A stretch of 64,000 nucleotides of DNA from Verrucomicrobiota bacterium (lineage in GTDB: Bacteria > Verrucomicrobiota > Verrucomicrobiia > Opitutales > Opitutaceae), in NCBI GenBank assembly GCA_030604905.1, contig JAUVVA010000001.1, forward strand, positions 62,001 to 126,000, in the 5' to 3' direction. Positions 36,216 to 45,100 of this stretch are shown here, piece by piece. Under the pieces are notes generated by a model, which was not told the DNA's origin, made no database searches, and saw nothing but the letters and a program-made list of their open reading frames with translations. A program made the position numbers and the translations under genes. Position 1 is the first letter of the stretch, and each line of letters starts with the position of its first letter.

Positions 36216-39200
36216 TCAGGGAATGGTGACGCGGAGGCGAAGAAAGCGGCGGGGGGTAGCGGGGCCAAGGGAGACCGAGTCCGTGACGGTGACTTGCTGG
36301 CCGACGGTGCCGGGGTTGGTGGCGATGATCTGCCAAGATTCGGGGGCGAGCGTGGAGGAGGCTTCGACCGTGTAGGTGAGCTCGGCGCGGGCACGGAGGA
36401 AGGTGAGCGCGAGGGAATGGGGGAGTGTGGGAGCGAGGGAGAGGGTCGGTCCGAGGGAGGGCGCAGTGGGAACGAGGTTGAGCGCGTATTCGAGGAGGTT
36501 GGGGAGGCCGTCGCCATCTGGGTCGGCGAGGTCGGCGGCGGGGCCGGTGTTGGATGTCGTCCCGAAGTGGGTGAGGCGCCACTGCTCGCGGCCCGTGAGC
36601 ACGGTGAGCGGGATGGTCGCGGAGGATTCGAGGCCGGTGAACTGGCTCACCGACATGCGCGAGAGCGCGGCGAGCTCGGAGGCGGAGAGCGCGCGGGTGA
36701 AGAGCGCGGTGTCGTCGAGGCGGCCGTCGAGCCAACGTTCGGGGCCAGAGCCGGTGGTGGAGTTGTTGCCGCCGATGACGAGCGGCGAACTCTGGTTGAG
36801 CGCCCAGGTGAGCGGCGTGGAGGTGGCGGCGAGCGCGCCGTTCAGGTAAAGGCGGACGACGCCGGTGTTGAGCGCCGTGCGCGTGAAGGTAAGGGCGACG
36901 TGGTGCCACGCGCCGGCGCTGGCGGTCGCGGGGGTGACCAGGTCGAGGTCCAGCACGTTGGCGGTGTTGTAGTGGTGGAGACGGAGGGTGTTCGAGTTGG
37001 CGGGGAAGTAGAGGTAGAGCTCGTCGCCGCTGCCGCCGAAGCCGTCCCCCGAGCCGAGATAGAAGACCATGTCGTGGGTGCCGGAGCTGGCGCGGCGCAC
37101 CCAGGTCGCAAAGGTCCAGTCGGCGTCGGAGAGATCGTGGTCGGTGACCGCGAGCGCGCGGGTGACGCGGGCGGCGGCGGTGGCGCTTGGCTGATTGAGC
37201 TGGAGCGAGCTTGAACTGAGGCCGGCGAGAGCGGGCGGGACGTCGGCGGAGAGGCTGCGCGTGCCGGTGCCGACCGTGCCGGTGGTCGCGGTGAGCCGGT
37301 GGCCGGAGAGATCGGCGATGCTGTTGGTGGAGAGAAGATCGTCCTCGTAATCGTAGAGCAGGGCCAGGCGCGAGGGGTCCACGCCCGCGGCGCGGGCGGA
37401 GAAGCGGAAGGAGGCGGCGCCGGGCGCGGCGCCGGCGGTGAAGCGCGCGGTGCGGCCGTCGGCGAGGAGGGAGACGGAGCCGTTGACGGCGTCGCCGACG
37501 GTGAAGGCGAGCGGACCGGGTGACTCGGGGCTGGCGGTGGCGTGAAGGGCGAGGTCGATGTCGAGCGTCTGGCCGGGGGCGAGCGCGAGGGCGGAGGCGG
37601 GCGGGCCGAGGACCGGGGCGGTCTGGACGCTGCGGGTCCAGTTGGTGAAATCGAGAAGCTCGCGGCGGGTGGGGGAGCGGAGGACGAGGGGGCCGGTGGA
37701 GTCTTGGAAGGTCCAGGGGCTTTCCAGGACGGGCCAGGTGTTGAAGTTGAGCGGAGCGCCGTTGTGGCTGATGGGGCGGGTGGCCGGATCGGCCGAGCGG
37801 GCGACCTGCAGGACGTCGCCGCTGCGGCTGGTGTAGGTGGCGAGAGGCGGCGTGCCGGCGGCGCTGGAGGGCGCGGGGCGGGCGAGGACCGCGGCGCGGA
37901 AGGCGGCGAGTTGTTCGGCGGCGGTGGCGGCGGGGAAATCGGCGGGGTGGGCGGTCTCGAGGGCGACGGCGAAGCGGGTGCCGAAGATGCGGAACTCCGA
38001 ATCGCCGGCGTGGGGCGTTTCGGAGAAGAAGGCGACTCCGCCGGCGGGGTTCCACGTGAAGGGCAATTCGGAGCGGATGGCGATCAGGACGCTGCCGTAG
38101 TGGAGGAAGATGGCGCCGGAGCCGGCGGCTTCGTTGAGCACGGCGCGGTAGCCGCCGGGCACGTAGGAGAGGGCGTAGGGGAAGGGGTCGTCGGCGGGGA
38201 TGTCGAAGATGTAGAGGGCGGCGTCGCGCGACTGGGTTTCCTTGTAGTGGGCGGTGTTGCGACCGTGGGGGTTGGAGACGTTGAGGCCGGAGTCGTCGCG
38301 CCAGGGTTTGGCGACCCAAAGGAAGCTGTTGCGCGAGGTGTCGGACTCGGCCCAGACGACGCCGTTGGGGTAAACCTGAAAGTTGCCGACGGAGCGCGGG
38401 CCGTCGCTGAAGAGGATGTAGTCGCGGTCGGCCCAGGCGGAGTGGTGGGCGTTGCCGAGGAAGGCGCGGGAGGCGAAGGCGGTGGAACGGTCGGAGGCGG
38501 CGAGTTCGAGGAGCGGCGAGACGGTTTGGTTCATCACCGCGGTGAAGAGGGCGGCCTCGTTGTTGCGGGGAAAGACGTCGCCGCCGAAGTGGAACCAGAG
38601 CATGCCGAGGGAGCTGATCGGCTGCTGGCGAAGGACGTCGGGATAGCTGCGCGAGGTGGGCGAGCCGAGGTGGCCGCGGAGCCAGGAGTGAACGTTTTGG
38701 GCGAGACCGGCCTCGTAGGCGAGGGAGGCGCGGTTGCGCAGGGCGGGATCGGCGGCGAGTTGCGCGATGCTGAGGATGGGCAGCAGGTTTTTCCAGTAGT
38801 AGGGGCGCGAGGCGTGTTCGCCGAAGCCGCCGCGCACGAAGGCGGCGAGCTGGGTGTTGAGCTCGTTGGCGGCGTTGGGGTCGTTGGCGCGCCAGAAGTT
38901 CGCGATGTTGAGGCTGGTGAAAGCCCCCTCTTCGCCGAAGGCGAGACCGCCGAGGTGTCGGGTCACCCAGGCGAGGGTGCGGAGGTTGGAGGTGACGGTG
39001 TCCTTGTATTGGGTGAAGGTGGTCAAGGACTCGCGGATGTTGGCGAGCGTCTCGGCGTCGAGGTGTGATCCGAAGCGAAGGGCGAGGTCCGCGGCGGGCC
39101 ACATGTCGAAGAGATCCACCTGCACCGGCGAGGAGCGGATCTTGGCGACAAGGGAGCGCGAGCGGGCGAGAGCAAGGGCGCGACCTTCCTCGACTTGTCC

Positions 39201-42155
39201 GCGGGCGAAGGCGGCGGCGGCGAGGACGAAGGCGTCGATGGAGGCGGGGTTGGCGGACGCCTCGGCGAGCAGAAATTCGCGGCGCTGCGCGGCGGTGGAG
39301 ACGGCGGGCAGGCGAATGACGCGGAGGACTCCGGTGCGGGCCAAGTCGGAGCGGTCCCAGATGAGGTCGGCGTAGAGGAAGGGGAGGGCGACGGAGGCGA
39401 AGTCGCCGTCTACGGAAGCGGCGGAAAAGAGCGTGAAACTGTCTCCGGCGGCGAGGGGTTCGCCCGAGAGGGTGATCTGGAGCGTGCCGCCAAGCGTGAG
39501 CGGACCGTGGACGACGAGCCGATCGGAAGCGGGTGTGCCGTTGGATTTGGAAAGCCGGAGCGCGAGCGTGGAGGATGAAGCGAGGATGGCGGAGCCGCGC
39601 ACGGTGAGGGTGGAGGGCGTGCCGGAGAGCGCGGAGGGCGAGAGGGTGCCGGAGAGCGTGAGGTTGCCCCCGAGCGTTCCCGAGCCGGCGAGCGTGGCGC
39701 CGGGGGCGATGGTGAGGGAGGCGGCGGTGGCGGGAGAAGGGCCGGTGAAGACCAGCGTGCCCTCGGCTAGGCTAAGCGCGGCGTTGCCGGTGAGCGGACC
39801 GGAAAACGTGAGGGGTGAAGTGGCGCGCAGTGTGGCCGGCGCGGTGACGGTGAGCGGACCGGAGAGCGAGGCGGGGGCGGTGGCGGAATTGCGGAGCGTG
39901 CCGCCGGCGAGGGTAATGGGCTCGGCGCCGAGCGCCTGGCCGGCGAGATCGAGGGTGGCGCCGCTGGAGACGGTCGTGGCGCCGCTAGTGGCGCCAAGGG
40001 CGGACGGGTGGCCGAGGAGCAAAGTGCCGGACGCCACGGTGACCGGTCCGGTGAAGGTGTTGGCGCCGGAGAGCGTGACGCTGCCGCCGGAGACGGCGAG
40101 CGCGCCCGGGCCGGAGACGGGGTTGCCGAAGTGCAGGGCGGTGGCGGGGGCCGGCGCGAGGGCGAGCGCGGCGGAGTTGGCGACCGGACTGGTGCCGAGC
40201 GCGCCGGTGACGCGAAGTTCGAGAGTGCCGCCGGAGAGGGTGGTATTGCCCGTGAAGGTATGCGGCCCGGTGAGGGTGAGGCGGCCGGCGCCGGATTTGG
40301 CGAGGGTCATGGGACCGGCCAGGGAGCCGGAGCCGGTGAGGGTGTAGTCGGTGGCGGAAGAGACGGTGAGCGATGCGGGGACGAGGGTGCCGAGGAGCGT
40401 CACGGTGGAGTTGGCCCCAGCGGTGGCGTCGAAGAGCACGGCGTCGGGCGTGGCGAAGACGGCGGGCGAGCCGGAGGCCCGGAAGTTGGGCGTGGAGGTG
40501 TCCCAAAGGTTGGCGGAGCCGTCGCCGGCCCAGACGAGGTTGCGCCCGGCGTAGGGATTATTGGATACGAGGACGGAGAGCTCGGTGGAGCCGGCGTTGA
40601 GCTGGAGGGTCGCGATCTGGGTGAGGGAGGTGAAGCCGGTGAGCGAGAGGCCGCCGAGTCCGGAGAGCGTGCCTCCGGTGGAGCGGAGGAGGACGTGGGT
40701 TCCGTTGGGGAGCGAGGAGGGCAGCCGGAGGGTGGCGCCTGGGGCAAAGGAGGCGGAGCCGGAAACGGTGAGCGGCGCGCCGGGGCTGGGCTCGAAGGTG
40801 GAGCCGGCGGCGAAGGCGAGGGTGCCGGCGAGGGAGCCGGAGCCGGCGAGGCTCTGGCCGGAAGCGACGGTGAGGTTGCCGGAGAGGGTCGCGGAGGCGG
40901 CGATCTCGAGGCGCAGGGGGCCGGTGAAGCTGGCGCCGGAAAGAGCGAGGGTGCCGGATTCGAGGGCGAGAGTGCCGGCGAAGGGGTGGGAGCCCGAGAG
41001 GGAGAGGGTGCCGGCCCCTTGTTTCACGAAGCGGCCGGAGCCGGAGAGCGCGGACGACCAAGTGGCGGAGGAGGCGTTGACCACGAGCAGCTCGGCGTCG
41101 ATGAGGACCGGGCCGGCCACGGAGCCGAGGACGCCCGACGTCTCGACGAAGCGTAGGGTTCCGGCGGATACGGTGGTGGGGCCGGTGAACGGATTCTGGG
41201 CGGCGAGGGTGAGGGTGCCGGGACCGTCCTTGGTGAGCGAGGCGACGGCGCTGATGGGGCGGGAGACGGTGATGTTGCCCGCACCGCCGAGGCTGAGGGC
41301 GAAGGGGCCGGTGATCGCGTCGCCGGAGGCGGGGGCGAGGGTGAGCGTGCTGGCGGCGTCGGCGGCGATGCGCGCGGGCGAGCCGAGGGTGAGCAGGCCG
41401 GTCCAGGTGTTGGAGCCGGAGACGGAGCGGAGGGCGCCGAGGGAGGCGTGGCCCGCGCCGTGGAGGGTGAGCGCGCGGGAGACGGTGAGGTTGTTGGCGA
41501 GCGAGAGAGTGCCGCCGGAGTTCACGACGGAGGCGCCGTCGGCGAGGGCGGAGCCGTGGAGGAGGCGGTATTCGCCCTCCTGCACGGTGAGGGTGCCGCC
41601 GGAGGAGCCGATGTTGGCGCCTTGGAAGAGGACGAGGCCGGGGCCGGTTTTGACGAGCTTGGCGTTGCGCGAGCCGCCGCTGTTGATGCCGGCGAGGGTC
41701 AGGGTGGTGCCGGCGGCGGTGTCGAGCGTGACGGTGTTGTTGTAGAAGTCGGGGGAGTTTTGGATCGTGAGCGAGGTGCCGGGGCGGGTGCGCAGGACGG
41801 AGTTGTTAACGAAAATCCGGGTGAGGCTCTGGATGATCACGTCGCCTTCCTCGACGATGACGCCGCCGATTTCGCCGGAGGCGCCGGTAAGGGTGAGCGA
41901 GCGACCGAAGCCGTCCACGCCGGCGGAGAAGACGACGGTGTTGCGCGAGGGGAGGGTGCCGGTGGCGGAGCGGCCGGCGGAGTCGGTGGACCAAGTGGCA
42001 CCAGACCAAGGGTAGGAGCCGGAGACGACGCCGGAGCCTTCGACGGGACCGTTGAGGTCGAAGTGGAAGGGGTTCGCGTGGGCGAGGAGGGGCAGCGCGA
42101 GGGCGGCGAGGCCGCGCCGGAGGCGCCGAAGGACCAATGAAGTGGGGCGAATCAT
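36216..42155 (-). CDS. 1979-aa exported fusion: PATR strand repeats, toroid-like domain, Ig-like, LamG and C-terminal module
   Basis: The ATG at 42155 overlaps the upstream stop (ATGA) and opens a signal peptide ending LLAHA. Residues about 30-940 are autotransporter-associated (PATR) beta-strand repeats, for example KDGPGTLTLAAQNPFTG, KQGAGTLSLSGSHPFAG and KSGAGRLTLTGPHTFTG. Residues about 950-1500 form an aromatic, helix-rich region then a beta region (LDAETLANIRESLTTF, FWRANDPNAANELNTQ, LGMLWFHFGGDVFPRNNEA) resembling a toroid-type polysaccharide lyase. An Ig-like stretch, a LamG domain (about 1605-1838, WHHVALTFTR) and the shared module DPDGDGLPNLLEYALN...PRRFLRLRV (about 1852-1979) follow. 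No beta-barrel is present, so the PATR part is not a classical autotransporter passenger. It is the third gene of a coupled three-gene operon. The catalytic role is inferred only. Confidence 0.85.
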   Translation of the reverse strand: MIRPTSLVLRRLRRGLAALALPLLAHANPFHFDLNGPVEGSGVVSGSYPWSGATWSTDSAGRSATGTLPSRNTVVFSAGVDGFGRSLTLTGASGEIGGVIVEEGDVIIQSLTRIFVNNSVLRTRPGTSLTIQNSPDFYNNTVTLDTAAGTTLTLAGINSGGSRNAKLVKTGPGLVLFQGANIGSSGGTLTVQEGEYRLLHGSALADGASVVNSGGTLSLANNLTVSRALTLHGAGHASLGALRSVSGSNTWTGLLTLGSPARIAADAASTLTLAPASGDAITGPFALSLGGAGNITVSRPISAVASLTKDGPGTLTLAAQNPFTGPTTVSAGTLRFVETSGVLGSVAGPVLIDAELLVVNASSATWSSALSGSGRFVKQGAGTLSLSGSHPFAGTLALESGTLALSGASFTGPLRLEIAASATLSGNLTVASGQSLAGSGSLAGTLAFAAGSTFEPSPGAPLTVSGSASFAPGATLRLPSSLPNGTHVLLRSTGGTLSGLGGLSLTGFTSLTQIATLQLNAGSTELSVLVSNNPYAGRNLVWAGDGSANLWDTSTPNFRASGSPAVFATPDAVLFDATAGANSTVTLLGTLVPASLTVSSATDYTLTGSGSLAGPMTLAKSGAGRLTLTGPHTFTGNTTLSGGTLELRVTGALGTSPVANSAALALAPAPATALHFGNPVSGPGALAVSGGSVTLSGANTFTGPVTVASGTLLLGHPSALGATSGATTVSSGATLDLAGQALGAEPITLAGGTLRNSATAPASLSGPLTVTAPATLRATSPLTFSGPLTGNAALSLAEGTLVFTGPSPATAASLTIAPGATLAGSGTLGGNLTLSGTLSPSALSGTPSTLTVRGSAILASSSTLALRLSKSNGTPASDRLVVHGPLTLGGTLQITLSGEPLAAGDSFTLFSAASVDGDFASVALPFLYADLIWDRSDLARTGVLRVIRLPAVSTAAQRREFLLAEASANPASIDAFVLAAAAFARGQVEEGRALALARSRSLVAKIRSSPVQVDLFDMWPAADLALRFGSHLDAETLANIRESLTTFTQYKDTVTSNLRTLAWVTRHLGGLAFGEEGAFTSLNIANFWRANDPNAANELNTQLAAFVRGGFGEHASRPYYWKNLLPILSIAQLAADPALRNRASLAYEAGLAQNVHSWLRGHLGSPTSRSYPDVLRQQPISSLGMLWFHFGGDVFPRNNEAALFTAVMNQTVSPLLELAASDRSTAFASRAFLGNAHHSAWADRDYILFSDGPRSVGNFQVYPNGVVWAESDTSRNSFLWVAKPWRDDSGLNVSNPHGRNTAHYKETQSRDAALYIFDIPADDPFPYALSYVPGGYRAVLNEAAGSGAIFLHYGSVLIAIRSELPFTWNPAGGVAFFSETPHAGDSEFRIFGTRFAVALETAHPADFPAATAAEQLAAFRAAVLARPAPSSAAGTPPLATYTSRSGDVLQVARSADPATRPISHNGAPLNFNTWPVLESPWTFQDSTGPLVLRSPTRRELLDFTNWTRSVQTAPVLGPPASALALAPGQTLDIDLALHATASPESPGPLAFTVGDAVNGSVSLLADGRTARFTAGAAPGAASFRFSARAAGVDPSRLALLYDYEDDLLSTNSIADLSGHRLTATTGTVGTGTRSLSADVPPALAGLSSSSLQLNQPSATAAARVTRALAVTDHDLSDADWTFATWVRRASSGTHDMVFYLGSGDGFGGSGDELYLYFPANSNTLRLHHYNTANVLDLDLVTPATASAGAWHHVALTFTRTALNTGVVRLYLNGALAATSTPLTWALNQSSPLVIGGNNSTTGSGPERWLDGRLDDTALFTRALSASELAALSRMSVSQFTGLESSATIPLTVLTGREQWRLTHFGTTSNTGPAADLADPDGDGLPNLLEYALNLVPTAPSLGPTLSLAPTLPHSLALTFLRARAELTYTVEASSTLAPESWQIIATNPGTVGQQVTVTDSVSLGPATPRRFLRLRVTIP

Positions 42156-45100
42156 TGGGTGGAGACGCGGAGGCGGAGGAAGCGGCGGGGCGCGTTGGAG
42201 CTGAGCTGGACGGTGTCGACGACGACGACCTCGCCGGCGAGGTTGGCGGCGCCGGTCGAGCTCCAGATGGAGGTCCAGGAATCGGGCGCGAGGGTGGAGC
42301 TGGCCTCGACTTGGTAGATGAGGGTGGGGTCGGCGATGCGGTTGAAAGCCAGGGTGAGCCGGGGTGAGGACTCGCCTTGGGCGGTGACAGGCTCGAGGTC
42401 GAGGACCGGACGGGAGGCAGAGGAAAGGGGCGAGGTGCCGAGGGCGTATTCGATGAGGTTGGCGATGCCGTCGCCGTCGGGGTCGGCGGTGTCGGCGGCG
42501 ACGCCGGTGGCGGTGGTGGTGCCGAAGTGCGTGAGGCGCCAGTTTTGGCGGGCGCTGAGCCCGGGCGGGACGAAGCGGATGTTGTCGAAGACGGCGGTCG
42601 CGGTGCTGCCGCCGGTGCGGGGCGCGACGACGAGGCCGACGCTGAGCGTGGAGCCGCTCATGGCGTTGGTCTGGGACGAATGCTGCGTCCAGTTGATGCC
42701 GTCTTCGGAGTAGGAGGTGGTGAAGGTGTCGCCGGTGCGGACGAGGCGGATCCACTCGGGGATGCCGCGATTGGCGACAGAGCCGTGGAAGAAGTTGGTT
42801 CCGACGGAGGAGCCGTTGGTGGCGGTCTTGTGCTGGAAATTGACCGAGCCGCTCCGGAGGAGGTGGATGGTGCTGTAGCGGGAGCCGGCGCTGGTGTTCT
42901 CACGAAAGATGATGCCGGCCTTGGCGGAGGGGTCGTCCGAGGTAAAGGAGGCGAGGCGGGCGGTGAAGATGCCGTCGCCCTGCCAAGGGATCGAGAGGTA
43001 GGTGTTGGAATCGTTGGTGCCGGTCCAGAGGTCGCCGGTGGCGCCGCCGGACAAGGCTCCGCCGGCGCCGACGATGCGGATGGAGCCGGGCGGGAGAATC
43101 TCAGCAGTGCCGGGCGCGACGCCGGAGGAAGGGTTTATCTGCTGAAGCTGGGAGGGGCCGGGATAGACCGTGACGGTGAAGGACTTTTGCCAGACCTGTC
43201 CTTGGGAATCGGTGGCGGTGACGGTGACGGGGGTGGTGCCGACGGGGAAGAGGGAGCCGGAGGGCGGGTTGGCGAAGGCGGGAGTGGTGTCGGTGAAGCC
43301 GTCGCCGGCGCTGACCTCGAAGTGGACGACGGCGCCGGCGGAGGTGCCGCTGATGGCGAGGTCGCCGGGAGTGGAGATCACGAGGCCGGTGATCGTCATG
43401 GTGCCGGCGAGCGGCGTGTGGGCGAAGGCGGGGTCGTCGATCCATGCGGTGATCGGGTAGGTGCCGGGGAGGCGGCCTTCGCCGACGATGGAGACGCGGG
43501 TGGCGAGGCCGGGCGGGTTGGTGGTGACGGTGGGGGTGCGGACGGAGCCGTTGTAGGTGAGCGAGGTGTTGCCGAGGGTGAGGGTGGCGGTGGGGCGGCC
43601 GACGCTGATGAGGGCGAGGCGCGAACCGAAGTAGGTCGGATCTGCGACGACGGCCTTGGCGGTGTATTGGCCGGGCAAGGACGGGAAGGCGGTCGAGCCG
43701 TCGTAGGTGATGACGGGCGTGAGGACGGGTTGCGGCGAGACGCCTGAGACGTTATAGCTGGCGGTGACGGGGTTGGCCGCGGTCGGCGAGGTGGTGTTGC
43801 CGAGGGTGACGGTGACCGCGTTGCCTTCGGTGATGAGGAGCTGGCCGCTCGCGGAGGCGCTGTAGACGGGGTCGTCGAGGGTGGCTTCGACGGCGTAATA
43901 GCCGGGAGCGGTGGGAAGTTCGGTGGAGCCGTTGTAGGTGACGGTGACGGGAGAGGTGAGGCCCTCGATGGGGAGCACGCCGCGGACGGGCACGGGGATG
44001 TTGTCGCGAGTGACGGCGCCGTTCATGTCGGAGACGTAGAGGCGGCGCACGATCATGGGGGCGAGGAGCCGGTTGGCGGTGACCATGGGCACAAGTTGCG
44101 CCGGTTGTCCGTCGCGGAGGGCGAGGGAGGTGGTGCGCTGCGTGTCCACCTCCAGGCTCATGGTAAGCGGGATCTTCGGCGAGCCGGCGGGGCGGACGGT
44201 GAGCGTCAGGGGCCGGGTGGTGGTGCCGTCGATGTTGCGGACGGAGAGGGTGACGTTGAAGTTTGTGTCGGTGGCGACAACGGGGAGCGTGCCGGAGATG
44301 AGACCGGTGGTGGCGTTGATCGTGAGACCGGACGGGAGGCCGGTGGCGGTGAAGTTGGGCGTGCGGGTGGCGGGAACGACGTTGGAGACGGGAACCTGGT
44401 AGGACCAGGCCGCGCCGGAGGGGGCGAAGAGCTGGGAGGGAGTGCGGATGGTGGGGAGGTAATCGACGCGGGTGGGCGGATTTGCGCGGTAGCGGTGGGG
44501 GTTGCGCGCGGCGCGGAGGCGGGTCTGAAGCTGGTTCTCGTAGAGCGAGCGGACGGACATTCGCGTGCCGTTGGACCATTGCTCGGCTTTGCCGATATGC
44601 GGCGCGGCGTAGGCGAAGGAGCCGGTGGAGGAGGAGTTTCGCCAGGTGGCCGGGCCGCCGTTGACGGCGGTGGTGCCGAAGGACCAGTTCGGCGAGAGGG
44701 GCATGTTCTCGAAGGTGATCTGGTTGGTGACGACGTTCCACGCCACGCAGTAGGCGGCCTGGCGCTCGAGCTTCACTTGGAGGCCGACGGTGGCGTTGAG
44801 TTCGGAGATATTGTCCCAGAGGCCGCCGTTGTTCCAGGTGTTGGCGTGGGAGCCGGACTCGTTGTAAGAGTGAAGGGAGACGCCGTCCACGAAGACGTTG
44901 GGACCGGGGGCGGCGGGCCAGTTGATGACGAAGGTGTGGCGGCCGTAGCGGCCGAGGGCGTTGGTGACGAGGCCGAGCTCGCCGGTCAGGACGAAGCTGT
45001 AGCGGCGGCCACCGATCAGTTGGGAAATGCCGTCGTGTTTTTGGACGCGGTTGAGGGTGATCTTGCGGGTGGAGGTGTTGACGTAGGCGAGGGCGTAGGC

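Noticed and set aside
36216-42155. Classical autotransporter
   Set aside because: PATR repeats are present but no C-terminal beta-barrel is seen; the C-terminus is LamG plus the RRFLRLR module.
42156-42755. Upstream extension of the PATR fusion frame
   Set aside because: The frame is open for 200 more codons but gives Arg/Pro/His-rich sequence inside the preceding gene. The ATG at 42155 gives a signal peptide and an ATGA overlap.
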